A stretch of 64,000 bases of DNA from Isochrysis galbana (taxonomy: Eukaryota; Haptophyta; Isochrysidales; Isochrysidaceae): the NCBI GenBank assembly GCA_018136815.1, contig CM030940.1, forward strand, positions 1,830,001 to 1,894,000. The letters run 5' to 3'. The notes under the pieces are model-generated. The model was given only the letters and a program-made list of their open reading frames with translations. It made no database searches and had not been told where the DNA came from. Position numbers and translations under genes: made by a program. Each line of letters opens with the position of its first letter. The first letter of the stretch is position 1. Below, in pieces: positions 19,537 through 29,034 of this stretch.

Positions 19537-22500
19537 TCATTGAACCACGCAGCCGAGTGCGGTAGCTGCGAGGGCGCCACCCACGACGGCACCGGCGCCC
19601 ATTCCCGCGCCTACCTTCTGCTCAACTTGCCTTCGGTCGGCCCTCCGCTCCAAGTCCGCGAGCGCCTCCGCCCATGCTCGGCGCGTCTCTTCTGCCACCT
19701 GCGGCGGCGGCGGCGGGAGCTCTCCCTCGAAGAGCGGCAACGGAACGGGTAGAGGCCTCAGCTCGTGCGGGAAGCTGCTTGGCAAGTGGTCCGGATATCG
19801 GAACCCATGTCCAGGCAGAGGATCCGCGGCCATGGGTGGAGGGACCTCGTACACTGCGACTGCAGCGGGCGTAGAATCGCTCGCGCTAGAGAGGCGTTTG
19901 GAATGGACTGGCGTAGAGAGTGTCATGGGTCGGCAGGCGGCGGTATGAGCGCCAGCCTCCGCCTGTGCCTCGATGGCAGCATGTGCGGCCTCTGATAGCT
20001 CTGGGGAGGCTGCGACGTGCCGCTTGTCGATGGAGGTGAGAGCGGCGACTCGCCGTGCGAGGAAGTTGTCGAGGTGCCGTTGGAACGCGATCGAGCCGAG
20101 GCGGCCGGAGGCCTTTCCCTGAGATGCGCTTTGACTCGGAGTGGCGGTCCCCTCTGCGGCGGCAAGCAGTTGAGCGAACATCTGTGTCCGCGCGAGCTCC
20201 GAGACGAAGGGCCGCGCTTGAGCAGGATGCATCGCAACGAAGGCGTCCCGCTGCACGTCAATGTCCACGTCGGAAGCGTCGCTGCCAGATGTGTGGTCAA
20301 GCCGATCCGAGCCCGGTTGAGCGGCAAGACCCCCCTCGGCGCACGACGCGAGAGGAGAGCGCCGGTGGGCGCCACCGGGAGCACTTCCACCGAGCCCTTC
20401 GCCCTGTTCCTTCAGGCCCACTGAGCTGTGGGGCACATGGCGTGCCACGAGGCGGTCGGCATCACGCAACAGAGAGGCGAAGAAGGTCAGGAACGCATCA
20501 CGGGCGCGGTCATCAATGGAAGCGGGAGGTAGCGACGGCGAGGCACGAGTGGCGTTGCGTGACGAGTCGGCAAGAGTAGAGCTGTGCGAGTCAAATGAGC
20601 GGCCGGCGAGCGATGACCGAACAGAAGCCGCAGCAGAGTATCTGTTGTAGGGGCTGGTAGCGGCGACCCCGGTGGCCATGTTGATCGCTTGGGCTGCGGC
20701 CGCACGCTGATGCGCCTCGTCACCAATGTCTCGCGAAAGGAAGTTCATGGCTGTCGTGAGGGGCACAGATTCGCGCAGCGGGAGCGCTGGTAGGCGGCGC
20801 GACGGTCCCACCAGCTCCGCGCGCGAAGGAGGCGCGAGGGGACCGATGGCCTGGCCGTTATGCGTGAGGTCCTCCGCAACGGAGGATCGGGCAAGGTTGA
20901 GGATAGCGAGCCGTGGTGGCCGCGGACTAGGCACCGCGTCAAGCTGGGACGAAGTGAGGCCAATGATGAACGGGAAGGGTGCCTAGTGGGTAGCATGGGG
21001 TCGCTCGACGCGTAGGCGTGGGGCGGGGGCGGGGCGCGCGGTGCAGCTTGGCGTGATAGACCAACGAGTGCGTAGCGCGCTCTGGCAGGCGTGTGGACCC
21101 AAGCTTGCTAGACTACCCGGCGCGTACCTTGAGCAGATTGAGCCAAGGCCCGTCGGGAATGGTGGGAACGTAGGCCTGCGCCCACCCGAATGGATGGAGC
21201 CACGCGAGCAGCAACTCGCACGCGCCGACACGAATTTCGGCATCATCGCTCACCACCACCTGTCGTGGTCGCCGGTCGGGCTAATGCTTGGCACGATGTG
21301 GGTAGCTGGGCGAGGGTTCAAGACATCCACTGCTATTGCGGTCTCGCGGGAGGTCTAGGGTTTTCAAAAAGCGCGAGAAGCGGCTGCAGAGTCGGCCCCG
21401 GGCGGCACGCGCACCAGCTGCCATTCGAGGAGCAGGAGTGTGAGCAGCTTCAGGATTGCTGGCGGCTTGAGCCTCGCGAGGAGCAGCGATGCAGCATAGT
21501 CGCATCGTGGCAGCTCTGTTGGTAGCGGCGCAGATAGGTGGAGTGCGAGGCCGCAGGTCGGGGCCGCCGCGCCGGGTGTGTTGGCGCCGCGGGGGTCTGA
21601 GAAGGACGACTTTTGGGTGGCGGGCGTGGATCCGTAGGAAGGGGTCGACGGCGACAGCTCTGGATCCCCGCTACTGAGGGCCTTCCGTGTCAAGTCTGGG
21701 TGAATAGTGAAGCGAACTACCGGCCCTCCAGAGACAGGCAGCGGGACGGACTGCACGATGTGCATGAGCGCGGTCTCAATCGGCAGTGAGAGCGGCGGGG
21801 CACCATGCGTGTCGGAAAGCCGGCCTAGCGAAGCCAGCGCGTGCAGAATCATTTTGAAGGCTAGCGGCTCATGCCGGGACGAGAGGAAACAGATGCAGCG
21901 AGGCGCCCACACCCGCGCGCCATTGGCGAGCAGGCCGACCGTCGGGAGCGGCGGCGGCAGCGGCGGTCGGCAAGCCGAGGGCGCGGCGGCGGCGCCCAGC
22001 ACTGGCTCGGCCGCCAAACGCGAGGCGGACACGACCTGGGCGCGCGCCTGTTCCGGCGTGGCACCTGCGAGTGCGTGGGTGGCAGCACCATTGGTGTTGG
22101 CAGCCTCGAGGTAGCGCGCGCAAGTCGTCCGCGGCGCGCTGTCTCGCAAGCGCATGCGTGCCCAGGGTGGGGGGGCTCCACACCGAGCGAGACGTAGTGC
22201 TCCTCCGAGTATAGCTTGTGCAGCGCCTCCGAACGCGAACGCTCGCCCACTCCCCCCAACCGCTCGAGAGAGACGGCAGCAGCCGACGCCGGCGCCACCT
22301 CTGCGCTCCTCTCTCGGTCGCTCATCCCCCGGACGGTATCATCGTGGTGCACGGGGGTGTAGACTGTGAGCGCGTGCGCATACAACCGGCTGTACGACTC
22401 GTCCGTCAGCGTGAAGCAGCCGTAGGAAGGTGGGGGCCGAGGGCCGAGGGAGAGATAGACACCGGTAGGGAAGCAGAACGCCGCGGCTGCAGGCGCTCCC

Positions 22501-22649
22501 GGGGCGAAGGGGCGCTCGGCCGGGTAGGAGGAGAGGAGTGCTGGAGTCAATGCCGTCGTCTCCAGCCGCGACGACCCCTCCGACGCTGCGGATAGAGGGG
22601 AGGAAGGGCCGACGACCAGCAGGTGCTCCACCAGCGGCGCACACCGCAT
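19537..22649 (-). CDS. DENN-domain protein (putative Rab GEF) with C-terminal CaaX box
   Basis: Exons 22649-22184, 22142-21415, 21259-21128 and 20982-19537 give about 923 aa. uDENN: VEHLLVVG near the start and PPPSYGCFTLTDESYSRLYA. Central DENN: WAPRCICFLSSRHEPLAFKM, PIETALMHIVQSVPLPVSGG, ILKLLTLLLLEWQL, then across introns VVVSDDAE.., LLLAWLHPFGWAQAYVPTIP and PFPFIIGLTSSQLDAV. dDENN: RDAFLTFFASLLRDADRLV and PFVSELARTQMFAQLL. DENN proteins activate Rab GTPases in membrane traffic. The C-terminus is a glycine-rich hydrophobic run (GAGMGAGAVVGGALAATALG) followed by CVVQ-stop, a CaaX prenylation motif. Exons 1 and 2 are out of frame by one base unless a 41-bp GT-AG intron (22183-22143) is removed; a sequencing indel in the nearby C-run is the alternative. 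Start chosen at the first ATG; earlier exons cannot be excluded. Confidence 0.82.
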
Positions 22650-22914
22650 CGCGGGGCCGGGCAAGGTGGGATTTCCTTCCTCCACCGGTACGCCGGTACT
22701 AGAGCTCTACTCTATTATACTACTACTACTACTACTCTAAAGATAGTAGTGGCGAGATCGTGTGAGAGGTTGCAACACGGCATACTTTATACTTTGATGT
22801 GTACTCTATCTAGCAGAAATCTAGCTGGAGGAGAGAGAGTGTGTGGAGAGTGTACGTCCGTACGTCAGTAAGTCAAGACACGCGACCGCGCGTCCGAATG
22901 CGCGCTCCATGGGG

Positions 22915-23060
22915 AGTTTTGTTATTGATATCGATTATTGGTTATTGTTATATTGTTATTGGTTGGGACAACTCTCATGAGAGCTGGAGCTGAGAGCTGA
23001 AATTAACATTGATATATTAGTGATTAGTAATGGCTCCATGAGAGCTGATAAGCTATAACT
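22915..23060. other. AT-rich spacer with short inverted repeats
   Basis: Repeats of TTATTG/GATATC and two copies of CATGAGAGCTG flank an AT-rich core (22968-22995 and 23037-23049). This is upstream of the DENN gene. No coding potential is seen. Confidence 0.4.
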
Positions 23061-23157
23061 GCAACACGGGAGTGACGAATTGGGATGACCCATTGGGTAG
23101 TCTGACTGAGTCTGAGGGCACACAACGAGGGAGCCAAAGCCAAAAACCGGCGGCTTG

Positions 23158-23790
23158 CGCGCGCCATGGCCCCCCTCTGAGGGGTCCCTCGGGTCATTCC
23201 AGAGGGCCAGCTGGGCCAGCTCAGGGGGCAGTGAAAAAAAATATTCTTGAAGGTGCCCGCTATGCTGCTACTGACTCACACCCCTCCGGTATCTCACTCG
23301 CCATCGCCTAAACCCCACACTCTCACCCCCTCTCCCGCTACCCCCCCCATGGGGGATGGGCCCGCGTGCACTACGACGGGCCAGACGGGTGGGGGGCAGG
23401 CTGGGGCAGGTCTGTCATCTCTATCTCTGCGGATAAACGTAAACGTAAACACTCGCGTCTCTTACCTTTTTTTTGTCTTCTTGTTTTGCGGCCCCCGCCT
23501 CTTCAGTCGTTTTCGTCTGGCGCCGCGCCGCCGCGCTTACGCGGTGCCCGCCAGTCGCGTCTAGTGTCGACCTAGAAACATATCGTAAACAGGCGTCAGT
23601 ATTACCTTGTCTTTGGGTCGAATCGTGTCGTTTTTTCGTCGTTCTTTTCTCGGCCTTCTCTTCGTTCTCCTGCGGGCGTGCGATGCCTACGCGCGCCATG
23701 GCCCCCCTCTGAGGGGACCCTCGGGTCCCCCTAGAGGGCCAGCTGGGCCAGCTCAGGGGGCAGTGGAGGCTGGGGTTGGGCCACTGGGCT
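23158..23790 (-). mobile_element. LINE ORF1/3' UTR fragments, minus orientation, with duplicated 75-bp module
   Basis: 23233-23410 is the inverted LINE 3' UTR (sense CTTCAAGAATATTTTTTTT, then the CATGGGGG..CGTGCACTAC block). On either side lie two copies of a module that runs GCGCGCCATGG through GAGGGCCAGCTGGGCCAGCT to GGGGGCAGTG, at 23158-23232 and 23690-23766. The same module, diverged, is in repeat E at about 52080-52155 and 59275-59345. Between 23420 and 23870 the minus strand encodes charged, low-complexity sequence (GAAKQEDKKKVRDASVYVYV) that looks like LINE ORF1 remnants. From 22690 to 23157 no gene is seen apart from the AT-rich spacer. Confidence 0.6.
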
Positions 23791-24121
23791 AGCTGAATGT
23801 AAAAAGGAGTGTCCTCCGGCTCTTCCTCCTCATCTTGATCATGAGGGGGAGAATTCGACTGATGCCCCACAATTGACGGAACGACACCTAATTGTGTGGC
23901 TATGGGTGGAGTCGGCTTTGGGTCCGACTGCGGGTCCGCTCGCTTGCGCGAGGGTAGCGTGGGTTGTTGAGTGGGTTGAAGTGGGGCTTGCTATGTCTGT
24001 GTTGGCGTCTGTGCCTTGGGTCTTGGGTCCAACCGCTTCAGCGTACGATTTCTGGGTGCTGTTCCTTGAAGAGTTGGAGGCCGAAAAGGCCCCCATGATT
24101 GATTGTTGTGTGAGGTGCCCG

Positions 24122-25009
24122 CTAGGGGTTGGCAGAAATATCCAAAAAATCGGACCCAAATATCCAGCAAAAATTTCCGCAAAATATCCGCCAAGCTACC
24201 CAAATATCCAAAAAAATATCCGCCTCATGCGTTATAAATAGCAACACGCGTTCACGCGCTATAGCTGTTGGTTGCGCCATGCTCGTGTGCCGGGTGCGGC
24301 GGGCATTGCTTTGATTTTTGAGCTTTAGCTCTAGCTCTAGCCAGCCTTCATGTTCCTTCATACAACTACATTTGACATTTGTTTGTGATTGATGGTTGAC
24401 CTCTTGACCTCATGGAAACCACAACACACGTATCACACGATACACGATCACGACTACTGGCGTTGATTGCGGTTGTATCGTACCACCGTGCTCATGCGAC
24501 ACATTGCGTGCGCAGGGCGTTGCGTTGTCGCGGTGGCTGAGGGCACGCGGCGCGGCTGCGCGGCTGCGAGCGAGCGGCGCGAGCACGCGCGAGCGTTGCG
24601 CGTGTGCTGCTCGGCCAGGCGTGGCGTGTGGCGTGATGGCAGCGGGCCTGGGGCCTGGGGGCGGGAGTAGGAGGCAGGAGCAGGCCCTCACCTCTGGGCA
24701 TCGTCTTGCCCGCAGTCTGTGTCTGTCGCAATCATCTACAATATTACATATTCAGCCACTTTATTCACGTATCCACCGTAGCTACTTTCTATGGGACCTC
24801 GTTCGCTGGTGACCCCCCGGCCACACGAGCCCCTCAATGGTTTTGTTTTCTTGATTGGGGGGGTTTGTTTTCGCTCAGGCGCCCCTCGAGCACCCAAATA
24901 TCCGTCAAGTATCCAAGGCTCTCACCCAAATATCCAGGAGATATCTAATCCTGCCAAAATCTGCCCAAATATCCAATGGATATATCCGGATATTTCTGCC
25001 AACCCCTAG
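24122..25009. mobile_element. 888-bp element with 22-bp terminal inverted repeats
   Basis: Positions 24122-24143 and the reverse complement of 24988-25009 are identical over 22 bases beginning CTAGGGGTTGGCAGAAAT. Just inside both ends are multiple AATATCC/GGATATT motifs (for example 24157-24235 and 24892-24990), like the subterminal repeats of DNA transposons. Flanking hexamers TGCCCG (left) and TGTCCG (right) may be a six-base target duplication with one mismatch. No transposase frame is visible, so it is a non-autonomous element. It sits inside LINE ORF1 sequence. Confidence 0.7.
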
Positions 25010-25379
25010 TGTCCGCCCCCACGAGGGGTGCACTGGTGGTAGGAGTTGCCACCATGGGGGTGGCAGCAGTGCTGCCACCCACCATGGGGAGTCCTTGTTG
25101 GGATGGCATGGCGGCAGAGGCAGGCGGCAGGGCCAGAGGCTGGCTCTGTTGTTGTGCAGGGAACAGGACCCTGCCTGTTCCCTGTTCCCTGCTTCTGGGG
25201 CTGTTGGGGAGGCGATGGCGGGAGGATCATGTCGACGTCACTGTCAGTGAGGGGGGCAGCCTGCGAGCGCTTCGGCTCCGGCGGCTTGGGGCGGCCCCTG
25301 TGGGGCGTCGTGACGGCGGGGGGCTGGGGATCAGGAGCGGTCGGCGCGCGCTCCATCGCTCGAACTATAACAATAGTTT

Positions 25380-25480
25380 TCTGTTTTCTAGGGGTGTCTG
25401 CGATGGAGGAGGGGGGGAGCGCGGCCCCCACGACCCTATCAGTTTTATTGATAGTTGAGGGGGGGGGTGACGGGAGAGGG
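25380..25480 (+). repeat. Repeat E-like end joined to the LINE 5' end
   Basis: GGGGTGTCTGCGATGGAGGA, then a G-run and GCGCGGCCCCCAC match the repeat E end at 52408-52450. The match is immediately adjacent to the inverted LINE start and is part of the read-through between the two MERAP starts on the minus strand. This links the E and LINE families. Confidence 0.5.
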
Positions 25481-25529
25481 AGAGGAGGAGAGGAGGAGGG
25501 GAGTGGCGCGCGCTCCATGATCCATGACC

Positions 25530-25930
25530 ATGACCCTTTTTTTTAAACAAATTTTTATGGGTCGCGGCGCGGCAAAGGAACGGGACTAGCGCGCACACAA
25601 GACAGGACTCCCTGCCGCGGCGAGCGCAAGCACCCTTCCCCCTTATCCCCTTATGCCACCCAGCTCTTTACTAGCTTACTACCTGCGCTAGCCGAAGCAC
25701 CCCTCCCTCCACACTCAAACAGTCCCCCACGCCAGGATCCTGTTGTGGTCTCGCAGGCAAGGGGGCCTAATGGGAGGGTGAGGAGCAACTCCTCAGAGAG
25801 GAGCTGTGGGGAAGGAGATGTTTGAGTGGGGGCGTGGGGGCGCTATATACCCTTGCGCTAGGCATGGGCAGCGACGCCGCCTCAAGACGTCTTGTCAACT
25901 TGTCAAGACATCTCCTCCCTCTGGTCTTGA
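25530..25930. other. Intergenic segment without recognised gene
   Basis: It begins with a T-run (25536-25543) and contains short GC-rich and AT-rich patches. No convincing frame or shared repeat was recognised before repeat G. Confidence 0.4.
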
Positions 25931-25949
25931 GTCGAAATTTGTGGTGTTT

Positions 25950-26362
25950 GAAACCGAGGGCGAGGGGGTTTGTGCTTCTTGGGACAAAGACTTCAACCTA
26001 GAAATATCGGAAGACCTCCGGCAGGCGGCGGGAGGTCTGGATATGCGCAACATCGCCTAGAGCAGTTTAACCTCTCTTAGTAGAGACCCCAACGGACAGC
26101 AAGAGGGAAGCTAGGAGATATAAGAGAAGGAGATTCAAGCCGAGCCAGAGCAAAGTAGAAGCCATAGTCTCCCGCCCCCTTCTCTCCAACCCCTGGCCGA
26201 AGCAGCGCGCGCGGTCTCCCCGGAACCAGCTTCTCCGCTAAAGAGGGAACTGGGGAAGGGGAAGGGGGTTGTTAGGGGTTAAGGTTGGGTAGTAGGGAGG
26301 TCCACAAGCACACTGCCTCATGTCGCACATGTAGCGGAGATTTTTAAGAAGATTTTTTTTTG
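25950..26362 (+). mobile_element. Repeat G copy 1: 3' end of a second retroelement family
   Basis: A frame ends KDFNLEISEDLRQAAGGLDM RNIA (stop at about 26058) and is followed by about 300 bp ending TTTTTAAGAAGA then a T-run. The same C-terminus (KDFNLEMLEDLLQAAGGLDM) and downstream sequence, including GGGGTTAAGGTTGGGTAGTA, occur inverted at 62166-62640. Conservation of a protein end plus a T-tailed 3' UTR suggests a retroelement unrelated to the LINE ORF2 above. The family is not identified. Confidence 0.6.
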
Positions 26363-26639
26363 TGCTTGTACAACATTTGGACGTGTATTGTGTATTGTGT
26401 ATTGAACAACCTTGAAATAACTTAGGGAGGGTTCAGGTTAAGCCCCAATGTACCCTCCGCACCCTCCTAGTCTGGGTGGGGTGCCCCATTGCCCCTGCAA
26501 GCTACCCCCTTCAACAATAGCCTGCGGTTCACCTCAGTATTGGAACGGAGGTACTCTAGTAGACTTCTAGAGTAAATGTAGAAATGTAGCGGGGGGTGGG
26601 GGTCTCCCGCCCTCTTTTACTATGTACCGGAGTACATCT

Positions 26640-27028
26640 TTATACTTTTACTTCTGCTACGCGGCTCCTCCACCGCTCCCCCTTCGCCCCACGCGGCCGC
26701 CCTCTCTTCTCCGCCCCTTCTCTTGTTTCTCTCCCCTTCTTTTCTCTCCTCTCGGCTCTTCTTCTCTCTTTCTCTCCCTCCTCCCCTTATCTCTCACTCA
26801 GCTCGTGAGCTCGTGGCCCGCTCCCTCCTACAGAAGAGAACTCCTCCTCTCTTCTCTTCTCCCCGTCTCTCTCTCTCCTCTCTCCCGCCCCGCCCCCCCG
26901 TTCTCTCCCTCACCTCTCCTTTCCTTCTCTCTTCTCCCCCGCGCCCCCCCTTCCCCCCCCCCCCCCTTTTTTTTGTACTCTCTCTCTCTACTCTCTCTTC
27001 TCTCTCTCAGCTCGTGAGCTCGTGGCGC
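26640..27028. promoter_or_regulatory. Pyrimidine-rich leader with a duplicated start region
   Basis: The plus strand before the 27030 start codon is almost all C/T. The block CAGCTCGTGAGCTCGTGGC appears twice, at about 26802-26820 and 27009-27027, each preceded by a CT-run ending in CAG. The second copy leads directly into the ATG. It could be a 5' UTR with alternative acceptors, or a tandem duplication of the transcription or splice start. Confidence 0.5.
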
Positions 27029-27029
27029 C

Positions 27030-27963
27030 ATGCGGACGTCGCTCCTCCTGCTCGCCTGCGCGATGCTCGAGGCGGTCAAGGTGCGTGCGTGCGTGGCCGC
27101 AGGCAGAGACGGAGCCAAACCGTCCAACCTTCCCCGCCCTTACCCCCACACACGCACCCCAGCAACCCACCACCGCCTCTACACAGCGCAGTACAGCGTG
27201 CCGAGGGGGGGGGGCAGACAGACCCTCCCAACTCTCACAGTGGCCCCCCTCCCCCCTCCCTCCCTTCCTCCCTCCCTCCCTCCCCTCTCCCTCCACCCTT
27301 CTTACTCTCTGTCTCTCTCTCTCTCTCTCTCTGCTCAGGGCCTCGCGCTCTCCTCTCTCGGTCTGGCGCGCCCCGCGGCTGTCGTTGTGGACCGGCACGC
27401 TCAGGCGTGCGTCTGCATGGGGTGCCGCAACAACCTGAAGAAGGAGAAGCGCCAGCGCAACCGCGTCAACGCCTTCCGATTCAAGAAGGGCGGCTTCGGT
27501 GCGCGCGAGAGGCAGGAGGGACGCGCCACAGGCGCTGCAGGGTGGGGTGGGACGGGGGGCAGGGGGTGGAAGAGCGCGGCAGGCCGAGGGTGAGAAGACT
27601 GCGCAGGCTATGCGGAGTGATGGCGTGTCCTGCATGGGCACCAGCTGGCGCTCACTGCGGCTGAGCACGAGGCTTCATGCACCGTGCAGGCAAGAAGCGC
27701 TTCAACAACTATGAGGACCGCGCGGCCGCCGCTGCCAAGGCCTCTGATGATGCTGCTTTCATGTCCATGGTGCGCCTCGCACTCCCGCCTCAGCATCGCG
27801 CCAGCAGCATCGCGCCACGCTCTGCTCGAGTGTCGCACCGCCGTCCATTAACGCACTCGCCAACCTTCGCCTCCACTTGCATCCACAGATCTTCACATAC
27901 AGTGCGGCTGCTGAGGCTGACGCTGCTGCTGCTGAGAAGGAAGCTGCCAAGCAGGAAGCGTAA
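27030..27963 (+). CDS. Small basic protein with N-terminal signal-like segment (putative plastid-targeted)
   Basis: Four exons (27030-27080, 27339-27498, 27690-27769, 27889-27963) with GT-AG introns give 121 aa in continuous phase. The N-terminus MRTSLLLLACAMLEAVKGLA is signal-like and is followed by an Ala/Ser/Arg segment, then ACVCMGCRNNLKKEKRQRNR and AFRFKKGGFGKKRFNNYED, and an Ala/Glu-rich helix ending KEAAKQEA. A signal segment plus a basic RNA-binding-like core is what a nucleus-encoded plastid ribosomal or ribosome-associated protein looks like in algae with secondary plastids. I do not recognise the exact family. The second intron boundary splits the Gly between exons 2 and 3. The 258-bp intron 1 ends with a long (CT)n tract and CTCAG. 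Confidence 0.72.
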
Positions 27964-29034
27964 GCTGAGTGTGTTACTTTGGGTCGTGCGCGTTGCAGAG
28001 ATCTGCTAGACGGAACAGGAGCGGTGATGCCTCGTTGGTATTCTACACGGCAGTGGTGTGAGAGAGCCGCCCGACGCGCGCGCTCTTCTGCGGTGCCCTC
28101 AAGGACTGTCGGTGTTAAGAGGCGTGTGGACATCGAGGAGCCCCCTAGGCCACCCTCGGGCAGCCCAGACTCTCCGACACTATTCGTCCGCTGCTGACGC
28201 GCACGTAGTGCGCTGCCCCGCGGCTCGCGAGGGCAATTGTCTGCGCGCCATGCGCGCGTAGCTTTTTACGTACCGTCGGCGTGACTGCCGTTTTCGTGAT
28301 GGCTGCGGCATCTTGACTCGTTCCAGCCGGTGCTCTGTGGCGTGATGCGTGAATAGTGCGCGCGCCGCCGCTCTCATGGATGCAACTGTTGCTATAACAA
28401 TCAAATGAACGTTTGCAACTCTTGATAGTCTCGCTTCGCACGTAGCCATGGGATCACTTCTCGGAGAAGTAGAAGAGCTAAGGGAATTAGAAAAGATTGA
28501 CCGGCATCAACAACGACACACACCCATTTTTAAGGCCGGAGTATGGCGACACTTTGCTCCTGATATGGGAGCCCAACTATTGGTAAAACGATAGGGCCAT
28601 GGAGCGCGCGCCGCCTCCGTTCTCTCTCTCCGGAAATCAAATCATCCAGGATGAATGCGACGGAGCACAGAGCACCAGCACCAGCCCATGGCAGCCTAGA
28701 GCTGCTACACAACAACTACAAGTATTAAGTATTCTTTGAAACAAAAAGACTTTGGAATAGATACAACAATAGAGACGTGATAACAGCAGCCGACAAGCAG
28801 GAAGCAAGGTGCAAGGTGCGCATGCGCCTCCCCACCCAGCATCCCACCGAAAAATGCTGTCGGCCCTCACACCACCGCGCTCCCTAGTGCCAAGAAGCGC
28901 ATCCGCACTGGCCAGGGCGAGCGACCAATGGGTCACTGCGCGCACGATCTTAAGCATGGGAGGCAAGCCGGAAACGGTGTGTCCCACAGTTGTCCGGAGC
29001 GGAACCCAAGCCGCGTTCAAGCTGTGTGGCGAAC
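27964..29034. other. Intergenic region with a LINE 5' relic
   Basis: At 28565-28625, CTATTGGTAAAACGATAGG followed by ATGGAGCGCGCGCC resembles the LINE start seen at 6595 and 25354, but the frame soon diverges. The rest (27964-28560 and 28700-29034) shows no gene I can support. Confidence 0.45.

Larger units (their letters stand above)
23839..25518 (-). mobile_element. LINE ORF1 region, interrupted by a TIR element
   Basis: Reading the minus strand, two successive starts encode MERAPLPSS.. (25518) and MERAPTAPDPQPP.. (25354); the second opens the same Pro-rich frame as at 6595. The frame runs to about 25010, is broken by the TIR element, and resumes near 24120 with SIMGAFSASNSSRNSTQKSY AEAVGP. 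The KSYAEAVG block is typical of LINE ORF1 gag-like proteins. The oligonucleotide AAACTATTGTTATAGTT lies before the second start, as in the copies at 3679 and 6566. Confidence 0.6.
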
